NCBI RefSeq assembly: GCF_010365105.1
Contig: NZ_JAAFGZ010000002.1
Span: forward strand, 62,001 to 126,000
Source: Polaromonas sp.
Lineage (GTDB): Bacteria > Pseudomonadota > Gammaproteobacteria > Burkholderiales > Burkholderiaceae_C
Length of the DNA: 64,000 nt
Reading direction: 5' to 3'
The notes under the pieces are model-generated. The model was not told the origin of the DNA, made no database searches, and was given only the letters and a program-made list of their open reading frames with translations. The position numbers and the translations under genes are program-made. Below are positions 48,499 through 57,241 of this stretch, piece by piece; the first letter of the stretch is position 1, and each line of letters starts with the position of its first letter.

Positions 48499-50910
48499 TT
48501 GACTCAAGAATTAAAAATATCTCCCGGCTTTTTGAGGGACGGTGGCACAGCGGGGGCGGTGATGCGCAGCCATGACTGGGCAAACTCGCGGCTTGGTCAC
48601 CCGCAAGACTGGCCGCAAGCGCTCCAGACCGTTGTCGCCCTCATGCTGCGTTCCAGAACGCCGGTATTTGTCGCCTGGGGTCCCGAGCTGTGCCTGCTGT
48701 GCAACGACGCTTGCCTGAACCTCCTGGGTCAAAAGCATACGGCGGCGCTGGGCCGGCCCCTTTACGAGGTGTGGCCCGACATGGAGCGGCTGGTCAAGCC
48801 GGCCCTTTCCGGGCAGGCGGTTGATCTGGAGTGCACGCCATTGCTGCTGCGCCGCAACGGCGCGGACGAAACGGCCTGCTTCAGTTTTTCGTCGGCGCCC
48901 GTCGATGGTCCCGACGGCACGGTGGCCGGGCTGTATTGCGCGCTGGCGCAAGCCACTGCCAAGGCGCCGCCGGAAAAACCCCGCCGGAGCGAAACGCAGT
49001 GGCTCTACAGCATGTTTGAGCAGGCGCCCAGCTTCATGGCCGTGGTGCGCGAGCCCGGCCACGTGTATGAACTGGCCAACAGCGCTTACCTGCGGCTGGT
49101 CGGACGCGACGAGGTGGTCGGCAAGACTTTTCGGGAGATTGGCCGCAAGGTCGAGGGCCAGGACTATGGCGCGCTGCTCGATGAGGTCTATGCCACCGGC
49201 AAGCCCTTCATCGGGACCCGGATGCCGGTGATTTTTTTGCGGCATGCCAAGGGCCAGCCCGAGCGGCGCCTCATCGATTTCATTTTTCAGCCCATTACCA
49301 GTCCCGAAGGAGTCGTCAGCGGCGTCTTCATCGAGGGCAATGACATCACCGAACACGCCCGCGCCGACGACCAGTTGCGTCAGACTGTCTTCAAGTACCA
49401 CACGATCGCCAATGCCATACCGCAGATCGTCTGGGGCACGCAGCCTGACGGATTCCTGGACTACTGCAACCAGCAGTGGTATGACTACACCGGCGTTGCG
49501 CACGGCACCATCGACGGCAGGGCGTGGACGGCGCTGTTTCATCCCGAGGACCGGGCGCAGGTGATGAAAAAATGGCGCCACTGCCTGGCCACCGGCGAGT
49601 CCTACGAGATCGAACACCGCCTGCGCCACCACTCCGGCCAGTACCGCTGGGTCCTGGGCCGCGCCCGGACGGTGCGCGACGCGCAGGGCGTGATCGTTCG
49701 CTGGATCGGGACCTGCACCGACATTCATGAGCAAAAGCTGGCGCAGCAGGGTCTGCAGCATGCGGACCGGCTCAAGGACGAGTTCCTGGCCATGCTGGCC
49801 CATGAGCTCAGGAACCCGCTGGCGCCGATTGCAACCGCCGCCGACCTGCTGTCCAGGGGCACGCTGGATCAAGCCGGCGTGTGGCAGCTGAGCGAAGTGA
49901 TTTCTCGCCAGGCCAGGCACATGACCCGCCTGATCGACGACCTGCTGGACGTGTCCCGCGTCACCCGGGGCCAGGTGAAGCTGGATCGGCAGCCGGTCGA
50001 CCTGAAAAGCATTGCCACCGAGGCACTGGAGCAGATTCGCCCCCTGCTGGAGGCCAAGGCGCACCATCTGGACATCCAGCTGTCGCCGGAACCCACCCAG
50101 GTGATGGGCGACAGGCTGCGGCTGGTCCAGGTGCTGGTCAATGTGCTCGGCAACGCCATCCGGTACACCCCCAACGGCGGCCGGATCGACCTGCGGATGC
50201 TGGCGGACGACGGCCACCTGACGCTTCGCGTGCGTGACAACGGCATTGGCATGTCCAGCGAACTGCTGGACGTCGCCTTCGAACTGTTCACCCAGGGCGA
50301 AAGAAGCTCCGACCGTTCACAGGGCGGGCTGGGCATCGGCCTGGCGCTGGTCCGCAGTCTGGTGCAGCTGCATGGCGGAACCGTCAAGATGCAAAGCGAC
50401 GGAATGGGCATGGGCAGCGAAGTGACGGTGGTTCTGCCGCGCCTGCCGCAAGAGGCACAACAACGCTGCGTCGATGCTGGCGATGCGTCTTCCCGCCCCG
50501 CACGCCATTCACTGCGCATCCTGGTGGTCGATGACAACGTCGATGCGGCGCGCCTGCTGGGCATGCTCGTCGAACTGCTCGGGCATGAAGTGTTCGTGCA
50601 ATTTCATCCCGCTGATGCGATTGAATGCGCCCGCCAGGTGTTGCCGCACCTGTGCCTGCTCGACATCGGCCTGCCCGACATGGATGGCTACACGCTGGCG
50701 CGCCAGTTGCGCCTGATCCCCGGCATGCAGACCGCAGTCTTGGCGGCGGTGACTGGCTACAGCCAGCCCAAGGACAAGCAGGCCGCCTTTGCGGCGGGCT
50801 TCAACTTTCACTTTGCCAAGCCCATCGACTCAAGCCAGCTGGAGGCCTGGCTGGCGCAAGTGACCGAGCAGGCCAGTCGCCAGAGCCAGCCGGCCATTGC
50901 GCATGCATGA
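48499..50910 (+). CDS. hybrid sensor histidine kinase/response regulator (PAS-PAS-HisKA-HATPase-REC)
   Basis: 803 aa, TTG start at 48499 or a downstream ATG; MLAHELRNPLAPIATAADLL, GGLGIGLALVRSLVQLHGG, ILVVDDNVDAARLLG…LCLLDIGLPDMDGY. Confidence 0.9.
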   Translation: MTQELKISPGFLRDGGTAGAVMRSHDWANSRLGHPQDWPQALQTVVALMLRSRTPVFVAWGPELCLLCNDACLNLLGQKHTAALGRPLYEVWPDMERLVKPALSGQAVDLECTPLLLRRNGADETACFSFSSAPVDGPDGTVAGLYCALAQATAKAPPEKPRRSETQWLYSMFEQAPSFMAVVREPGHVYELANSAYLRLVGRDEVVGKTFREIGRKVEGQDYGALLDEVYATGKPFIGTRMPVIFLRHAKGQPERRLIDFIFQPITSPEGVVSGVFIEGNDITEHARADDQLRQTVFKYHTIANAIPQIVWGTQPDGFLDYCNQQWYDYTGVAHGTIDGRAWTALFHPEDRAQVMKKWRHCLATGESYEIEHRLRHHSGQYRWVLGRARTVRDAQGVIVRWIGTCTDIHEQKLAQQGLQHADRLKDEFLAMLAHELRNPLAPIATAADLLSRGTLDQAGVWQLSEVISRQARHMTRLIDDLLDVSRVTRGQVKLDRQPVDLKSIATEALEQIRPLLEAKAHHLDIQLSPEPTQVMGDRLRLVQVLVNVLGNAIRYTPNGGRIDLRMLADDGHLTLRVRDNGIGMSSELLDVAFELFTQGERSSDRSQGGLGIGLALVRSLVQLHGGTVKMQSDGMGMGSEVTVVLPRLPQEAQQRCVDAGDASSRPARHSLRILVVDDNVDAARLLGMLVELLGHEVFVQFHPADAIECARQVLPHLCLLDIGLPDMDGYTLARQLRLIPGMQTAVLAAVTGYSQPKDKQAAFAAGFNFHFAKPIDSSQLEAWLAQVTEQASRQSQPAIAHA

Positions 50911-50951
50911 CCAGGCTTTGCCTGCGGCTTCGCGTCCCGGCGCCCCGTCGC

Positions 50952-51854
50952 TCAGGCTGCGGCGCGCGGCCTGCGGTTGACCAGCATGATGCCTGCCGCC
51001 ACCGTGGCCAGCGCTGCCAGCAGGCTGGGCGTGACTGCCTCGCCCAGCCACAGCGCGCCAAACAGCAGCGCGAAAAGCGGCGTGAAAAACACAAAGGTTG
51101 AAATCTGCGTGGCCGGGTAGCGGCCCAGCATCCACATCCACGCCAGGTAGCTGGCAAACGCGCCAATCACCGTCTGCACGCCCAGCGAGGCCAGCGCAAA
51201 CGGGCTGAAGTGCCAGACCCAGGCCTCGCCCAGCCCCAGTGACACCGCCGGGAAAGTGGCGGCGCTGACGGCCAGCTGGTAGAACAGCAGCTTTTCCGCC
51301 GAAATCTTCACCAGCCGGGAGGCGCGGATCACCACCGTCGTCAGGCCCCACAGCATGCCTGCCGCCAGCGCCAGCAGGTCGCCGCGAACGGTCGATGCCG
51401 CGCCGCCGGAAAAGCCTTCGCGCAGGGCAAAAACCACCGCCACGAAGGCGCACAGCAGCCCGACCCACTGCAGGCCGCGCAGCTTTTCGGAATGCGCCCA
51501 GAACGGCACCAGCACCGCCACCCAGAACGGCGAGGTGTACAAAAACACCGTCAGCCGCGACGCGGTGGTGTATTGCAGGCCCAGGTAGATGCAGGCAAAT
51601 TCACCGCCAAACAGCGCACCTGCCAGCAGCCCCGCCGCCAGCGAGCCGTCGCGGCTGAACAGCGGAATGCGGCGCCAGGCGCACCAGCCCCAGAGCAGCA
51701 GGGTGGCGCCCACCAGCCGCAGTGAGGCCTGGAACATCGGCGGTATTTCGGCCAGCGTGGCCTTGATCAACACCTGCTGCAGGCCCCAGAACAGGCAGCA
51801 GCCGAGCAGCAGCGAAACCGCCAGGGTGTCGAGGTGGGTTTTTCGTTCAATCAT
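50952..51854 (-). CDS. EamA/DMT-family transporter
   Basis: 300 aa; ten-TM EamA pattern. Confidence 0.88.
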   Translation of the reverse strand: MIERKTHLDTLAVSLLLGCCLFWGLQQVLIKATLAEIPPMFQASLRLVGATLLLWGWCAWRRIPLFSRDGSLAAGLLAGALFGGEFACIYLGLQYTTASRLTVFLYTSPFWVAVLVPFWAHSEKLRGLQWVGLLCAFVAVVFALREGFSGGAASTVRGDLLALAAGMLWGLTTVVIRASRLVKISAEKLLFYQLAVSAATFPAVSLGLGEAWVWHFSPFALASLGVQTVIGAFASYLAWMWMLGRYPATQISTFVFFTPLFALLFGALWLGEAVTPSLLAALATVAAGIMLVNRRPRAAA

Positions 51855-51938
51855 GAAGAATCCGGGGCATTGGAAAACGCAAAAAACGCGGGCGGAATCC
51901 GTCTGCCGGCCAGGCCAGCCGACAGGCCGGAGGCCCGG

Positions 51939-52457
51939 TTAGAGGGGGTGTTCGGTGTAGAACCTGCCGCCGTGGTACAGCAACGGCGCTGCGCCGGCCT
52001 GGTGGCTGCAGCGCTCGACCTCGCCGACAAAGATCACATGGTCGCCTTCCTCGTAACGGCTGCGGTTGAAGCATTCGAAGGTGGCGGCCGATCCGGTCAG
52101 CAAGGGCGCGCCGCTGGCGCCTTCGGTGAAGGCCACATCCGTCCAGCGGTCCTCATACCGGCTGGCAAAACGTTCGGCAAGCTCTTTCTGGCTGGCCGAC
52201 AGGATGTTGATGGCGTAGTGTGAGCCGGTGCTGAGCGCTGCCATCGAGCTGGCGCTTTGCGACAGGCTCCAGAGCACCAGCGGCGGGTTGAGCGACACCG
52301 AATTGAAGGAATTGGCGGTCAGGCCGACCAGCACGCCGGCCGGCGTGCGTGCCGTGACGATGGTCACGCCGGTGGCAAACATCGCCAGCGAGGCGCGGAA
52401 TTCCCGGGGCGAAAAGCTCGGGCTGCTCGCTTTGCGAAGGGGGGAGAGGGGCAACAT
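51939..52457 (-). CDS. flavin reductase family protein
   Basis: 172 aa; FRASLAMFATGVTIVTARTPAGVLVGLTANSFNSVSLNPPLVLWSLS. Confidence 0.92.
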   Translation of the reverse strand: MLPLSPLRKASSPSFSPREFRASLAMFATGVTIVTARTPAGVLVGLTANSFNSVSLNPPLVLWSLSQSASSMAALSTGSHYAINILSASQKELAERFASRYEDRWTDVAFTEGASGAPLLTGSAATFECFNRSRYEEGDHVIFVGEVERCSHQAGAAPLLYHGGRFYTEHPL

Positions 52458-52597
52458 AGGGGACTAATTTAACTGATGCCGGTGGCAGGCGCAGGCTTCG
52501 GGGTTTGCGCCGGAGGCGGGCACGCGCAAGCCGGCCCGCCCTGACATCGCAAAAAGTCCGGCCAGCAGCGGAAAAAGACGGGTTAAAAATCCATGGC

Positions 52598-52662
52598 GCT
52601 ACCTTTTAAATAGCTGACGAGCTATACAGAAACAGCGTAAAACGATGATTTGATCAGAAAAA
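52598..52662 (+). repeat. dispersed two-hairpin repeat, copy G
   Basis: GCTACCTTTTAAATAGCTGACGAGCTATACAGAAACAGCGTAAAACGATGATTTGATCAGAAAAA. Confidence 0.6.
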
Positions 52663-52713
52663 TTTAATTTTCAGGCAATGCCTGATGGTGCAGAGCGCTT
52701 GACACAAAACCAG

Positions 52714-52803
52714 CCGTCCTCCCCGCGAAGGCGGGTATCCAGGGCCGCGCGCATGACCTTTGCAAATGTCGTTACCGGATTTCCGCCTTCGCGGGAATGA
52801 CGG
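52714..52803. repeat. inverted pair of REP-like elements (BIME-like)
   Basis: CCGTCCTCCCCGCGAAGGCGGGTATCCAG (52714-) and inverted GGATTTCCGCCTTCGCGGGAATGACGG (52777-52803), ~32 bp apart. Confidence 0.8.
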
Positions 52804-52908
52804 ACGGGAAGTTATTGACTGCTCAATCCCAAGCGACCCAAGGCCTGCGCGCCACCGGCCAGGCTTGGGGCGGCAGTGCTTGCGCTTCGTCCCCGGCTGC
52901 GTGTTGCG

Positions 52909-53211
52909 TCAGGGCTTTTGCTTTTTGTAGGCTGCGTCCATTTCAGGCGCCTTGCTGGTGTCCTTCTTGCCATCCTTCAGATCCTTGGCGGCCTGCTCGA
53001 TGTGCGGGCTGGACTGGCTGCTGGTCATGTCCTGCGCCTGGTCGCGGTCGCTGGGCAACTCCAGCTGGTCCGAAGCCGAGGCGTCCTTCAGGTCGGGCTG
53101 CTTGCCGACCATGGACGCTTGCGCTTGCGGGTCCTTGGCCGGCATGCCCTTGCCGGCGGCCGGCTGGTCAGGGGTGTTGGCAGGTGAGGTGTGGGATTTT
53201 TGGGTGGTCAT
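52909..53211 (-). CDS. hypothetical hydrophilic protein
   Basis: 100 aa from ATG 53211 (MTTQKSHTSPANTPDQ…), Lys/Asp/Gln-rich, likely disordered. Confidence 0.55.
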   Translation of the reverse strand: MTTQKSHTSPANTPDQPAAGKGMPAKDPQAQASMVGKQPDLKDASASDQLELPSDRDQAQDMTSSQSSPHIEQAAKDLKDGKKDTSKAPEMDAAYKKQKP

Positions 53212-53336
53212 GTTCCCACTGTCGCTGAATTGTGGCGTACCGGCTGTCAGCCTGAAAAAGCAGCAGCTGTAGGAAAAGATGACCCTGCGGACGCTGCCGA
53301 AGCAAACCGTCAGCGTGCGCAGCGCAAGCAAAAGCC

Positions 53337-54695
53337 TCAGGCAGCGGAAAACCCGGGCTGGCGGCGGCCGTGCTCGTAGCCGTAAAAGCCGAAAGCCATG
53401 GCCGGCTCCTCGCCGCTGATCAACTCGGCCATGGCCTTGCCCGAGCCCGCGCCGTGCGTCCAGCCCAGCGTGCCGTGGCCGGCGTTGACCCACAGCCGGC
53501 CGACTTTGGTCTTGCCGATGTAGGGAATGTTGGTCGGCGTGGCCGGGCGCAGGCCGGTCCAGAAGTTCGGCTGTCCGCCTTCTTCTTCCAGCCGCGTGTC
53601 GCACACGCCGGGAAGCACCTGCTCGATGCGCTGGGCCAGCATGCGGCACCTGGCCCTGGCCAGCGGCGTGTCCAATGACAGGTCGTAGCCGCCGACCTCG
53701 ATGGTTCCGGCCACCCGCAACTCGTTGCCGAGCCGGCTGATGGCGCACTTGACCTCGTCGTCGATGGTGCTGACAAACGGCGCCAGCTCGGGCTTGAGAA
53801 GCCTGAAGGTGGCGCTGTAGCCCTTGCCCGGGTAGATCGGCAGGTCCACGCCGACGCTGCGCAGCAGCGGCGCGCTGTAGGAGCCGCAGGCCACCACCAC
53901 CGCATCGGCCTTCAAGTGCGTCAATTGCGCATCTTTTATGCCGTTTGCGCTTGATGGACGGGCGCGTACAGCTACGGATTCAATAGCATTGCCAGCTTTT
54001 TCCAGCCGCAGCACGTCGTGGTTGTACAAGAACTGAGCACCGCGTTCGGCGCAGCGCCGGGCCAGCGACTGGGTAAAAACGCGGGCGTCGCCACTTTCGT
54101 CGCTGGCGGTGTAGGTGCCCCCGACGATGCGGTCGGCAAACTGGCTCAGGGCCGGCTCGATCTTCAGCAATTCGGCGGTGGACACCACCCGGCGCGCCAC
54201 GCCGTACTTGCGCATCAGCGCGGCGGCGTCGCCTGCGGTGTCGAACGATTTCTGCTCGGTGTAGTAGTGGGCAATGCCGCGCTCCAGCCGGTGGTAGTCG
54301 ATGCCGGTGGACTGCACCACGTCCTTGAGCGCGGCATGGCTGTAGGCGCCCAGGGCGACGAGCTGCTGCACATTGCGCTCGAAGGCGGCATCGTTGCACT
54401 GCGCCAGGAACTGCAGTCCCCAGCGCCATTGCTGCCAGCCTTCGCCAAACGGCATGCGGGGCCGGAACAGCAGCGGCGCATCGTCGCGGAACATCCATTT
54501 CAGCGCCTTCAGCGGCGCGTCGCGGTTGGCCCAGGGCTCGCAGTAGCTGACGGAAATCTGCGCGGCATTGGCAAAGCTGGTTTCCAGCGCGGCGTCGGGC
54601 TGCCGGTCGACCACCGTGACCTCGTGCCCGCGCTGCAGCAAATGCCAGGCGGTGCTCACGCCAATGATGCCTGCGCCCAAAACCACAACCTTCAT
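53337..54695 (-). CDS. dadA: D-amino acid dehydrogenase
   Basis: Start ATG 54695; MKVVVLGAGIIGVSTAWHLLQRGHEVTVVDRQ, C-terminal FWTGLRPATPTNIPYIGKTKVGRLWVNAGHGTLGWTHGAGSGKAMAELISG. Confidence 0.93.
   Translation of the reverse strand: MKVVVLGAGIIGVSTAWHLLQRGHEVTVVDRQPDAALETSFANAAQISVSYCEPWANRDAPLKALKWMFRDDAPLLFRPRMPFGEGWQQWRWGLQFLAQCNDAAFERNVQQLVALGAYSHAALKDVVQSTGIDYHRLERGIAHYYTEQKSFDTAGDAAALMRKYGVARRVVSTAELLKIEPALSQFADRIVGGTYTASDESGDARVFTQSLARRCAERGAQFLYNHDVLRLEKAGNAIESVAVRARPSSANGIKDAQLTHLKADAVVVACGSYSAPLLRSVGVDLPIYPGKGYSATFRLLKPELAPFVSTIDDEVKCAISRLGNELRVAGTIEVGGYDLSLDTPLARARCRMLAQRIEQVLPGVCDTRLEEEGGQPNFWTGLRPATPTNIPYIGKTKVGRLWVNAGHGTLGWTHGAGSGKAMAELISGEEPAMAFGFYGYEHGRRQPGFSAA
53925..53987 (-). 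repeat. dispersed two-hairpin repeat, copy C, inside the dadA CDS
   Basis: Minus strand: GCTATTGAATCCGTAGCTGTACGCGCCCGTCCATCAAGCGCAAACGGCATAAAAGATGCGC; frame open. Confidence 0.7.
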
Positions 54696-54804
54696 GCCGT
54701 TCCCCTTGTGCAAAGCGCAAGTGTGCAGGAGCTTGGCGGCTTATAACAGTCAAATTAAACTGTCAGCTAAATCATCAGGCCCACTAATACTGAAAGCCCT
54801 CCCC

Positions 54805-55719
54805 ATGAGCACTTTTGACCCGGACGCGCTGGAATGCCTGGCGGCCATCGTGGAGGAGGGCGGCTTTGAGCGCGCCGCGCGGCGTCTGTCGATCACCCAG
54901 TCGGCGGTGTCGCAGCGGCTGCGTGCGCTCGAAGCCCAGGTGGGCACGGTGCTTATCGTACGCAGCCGGCCGCTCAAGGCCACCTCGGCCGGGCAGTTGC
55001 TGCTCAAGCACACGCGCATGCTGCGCCTGCTGCGCGCCGACCTGGAGCGCGACCTGAAGGAACTCGCGCCCAGTTCGCTGCGCGGCGCGCGCGAGGAAGA
55101 GCGCATTTCCATTGCCATCAATGCCGACAGCATCGCCACCTGGGCGCTGCCGGCGCTGACCGGGCTGGCGCAGTCGGGCCTGCCGATGGAAATCGTCACC
55201 GACGACCAGGACTTCACGCAGGAATGGCTGCGCCAGGGCCAGGTGCTGGGCTGCGTCACCACGCTCAAACAGGCGTTGCGCGGCTGCAAGGTGGTGCCGC
55301 TCGGCGCGATGGAATATGTCGCCGTCGCCACGCCCGCGCTGGCGCAGGAGCGGCTCGGCGGCAAGGCGCTGACGGCGCACAACTTTCGCGAGATTGCCTT
55401 CGTCGCCTTCAACCGCAAGGACGACATGCAGAGCGAGTTTGTCGGCCAGGCCTTTGGCTTGAAGCGCGTCATGCTGAACCAGCTGTTCGTGCCTTCGTCC
55501 GAAGGCCAGGTGCGCGCCGTGCTGGCCGGCTGGGGCGTGAGCGTGCTGCCGCGCCTGCTGGCGCAGCCGCTTCTGGATCAGGGTCTGCTGGTCAACCTGG
55601 CGCCTTCCTGCGTACTGCCCATCCAGCTCTACTGGCATTGCTGGAACCTGGAGTCCGAAGTGCTCGATGCCCTGACCTGCGCACTGACCCGGTCGGCTGA
55701 AGTGGCGCTGTCCGCCTGA
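54805..55719 (+). CDS. LysR-family regulator, ArgP-like
   Basis: Start ATG 54805; FDPDALECLAAIVEEGGFERAARRLSITQSAVSQRLRALEAQVGTVLIVRSRP, ISIAINADSIATWALPAL. Confidence 0.88.
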   Translation: MSTFDPDALECLAAIVEEGGFERAARRLSITQSAVSQRLRALEAQVGTVLIVRSRPLKATSAGQLLLKHTRMLRLLRADLERDLKELAPSSLRGAREEERISIAINADSIATWALPALTGLAQSGLPMEIVTDDQDFTQEWLRQGQVLGCVTTLKQALRGCKVVPLGAMEYVAVATPALAQERLGGKALTAHNFREIAFVAFNRKDDMQSEFVGQAFGLKRVMLNQLFVPSSEGQVRAVLAGWGVSVLPRLLAQPLLDQGLLVNLAPSCVLPIQLYWHCWNLESEVLDALTCALTRSAEVALSA

Positions 55720-55873
55720 ATACGGGTGTTGCATCATGCACCGCGAGAGGGTCTGATCCGCTACAGGCTGTACCCGACGATGACCTTGACAAGCTGCTGG
55801 TTTCTTGGCGGTTCGAAACCCGGGGGTTCCATACATGTTGTTTCATATACTCGGGTACCTCAGGAGAAATTCA

Positions 55874-57127
55874 ATGCTTTTTTTGCGCTCTACCGGCCTG
55901 CGTGCCGTGACCGGAATTGCAGCGGCCCTTGTGGCCGCGTTGACGATTTCAATGCCTGCCCGTGGGCAGACTGTTCCGGTGACAGGCGCGCAGGGCGCAC
56001 CCGCCAATACCCTGAAGATTGGCGTCATCGGTCCGTTCACCGGCGGGTCGGCGGACTTCGGCGTGCCGATGCTCAACGGCATCTTGCAGGCGGTCGATGA
56101 AATCAATGCCGTCGGCGGCTACCTGGGCCGCAAGATCGAGATCGTGCGCAAGGACGACCAGGCCAATCCCGACACCGGCCTGAAACTGTCGCAGGAACTG
56201 GTTGCTGAAAAGGTCGTGGCCACCATCGGCTTTTGCAACACCGGCGTGGCCGCCAAGTCGCTGGAGGTGTACCAGACGAGTCAGTTGCCGCTGATCATTC
56301 CGTGCGCCACCGGAAAGCCGCTCACCGCCAAATACCCCGCAGCCGAAAGCTACATCTTCCGCACCTCGCCCAGCGACGCCATCCAGGCGCCCTTCGTGGT
56401 CGAGGACATCGTCAAGCGCGGCTGGGACAAGGTGGCCATCTTTGCCGACACCACCGGCTACGGCGAAGCCGGCCTGAAGGATGTCGAAGCCGCGCTGGCG
56501 GCCAGGCAACTCAAGCCGGTGCATGTGGCCCGGTTTGCGCTGGGGGTGAAGGACCTGGGCGAAGAACTCAAGGCGGCCCGGACGGCCGGCGCCAATGTGA
56601 TCTTCAGCTACACCGTCGGCCCGGAAAACGCGGTGATTGCCCGGGGCCGCCAGTCGATGGGCTGGAAGGTGCCGCAGGTCGGCGGCTGGACACTGTCGTT
56701 TCCATTCTTCATCGACGGGGGCAAGGAGGCCGCCGAGGGCGCACTGATGGCGCAGACCTTCATCGCCGAACCCAGCAACGAGCGCCGGGCGTCGTTTTTG
56801 ACCGGCTATGCGCGCAAGTACAAAGTCAAGAAGATTCCGGTCCCGATGGCGGCGGCGCAGGGCTATGACGCGGTGTACGTGCTGGTCTATTCGCTGTTCG
56901 GCATTCGCGACGGCAAGCTCACCGGCCCGGCCATCAAGGCGACGCTGGAAAGCCGTAACCGCACGTACTACGGCGTCACCGCCACCTACGAGCAGCCCTT
57001 CAGCAAGCAGGACAAGGATGCCACCACCCAGAACATGCTGGTGATGGGCATGGTGAAGAATGGCGCGGTGACCTTTGCCTACCCCGAAGACGCCAAGCGC
57101 AACCTGTTTGTGCAGCGCAAGCAGTAA
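55874..57127 (+). CDS. branched-chain-amino-acid-type ABC substrate-binding protein (Leu/Ile/Val-binding family)
   Basis: Start ATG 55874; signal peptide; LKIGVIGPFTGGSADFGVPMLNGILQAVDEINAVGGYLGRKIEIVRKDDQANPDTG. Confidence 0.9.
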   Translation: MLFLRSTGLRAVTGIAAALVAALTISMPARGQTVPVTGAQGAPANTLKIGVIGPFTGGSADFGVPMLNGILQAVDEINAVGGYLGRKIEIVRKDDQANPDTGLKLSQELVAEKVVATIGFCNTGVAAKSLEVYQTSQLPLIIPCATGKPLTAKYPAAESYIFRTSPSDAIQAPFVVEDIVKRGWDKVAIFADTTGYGEAGLKDVEAALAARQLKPVHVARFALGVKDLGEELKAARTAGANVIFSYTVGPENAVIARGRQSMGWKVPQVGGWTLSFPFFIDGGKEAAEGALMAQTFIAEPSNERRASFLTGYARKYKVKKIPVPMAAAQGYDAVYVLVYSLFGIRDGKLTGPAIKATLESRNRTYYGVTATYEQPFSKQDKDATTQNMLVMGMVKNGAVTFAYPEDAKRNLFVQRKQ

Positions 57128-57241
57128 GCCCGGGGCGCCTGTCTGCCGGACCCCGCCACGCGTTGATCACAGGCGTTCGCCCGACCCCATGTCCGCATCC
57201 TGTTTCGCGAATCCTTCACTCACCCCGCACGGAAATTGCCG

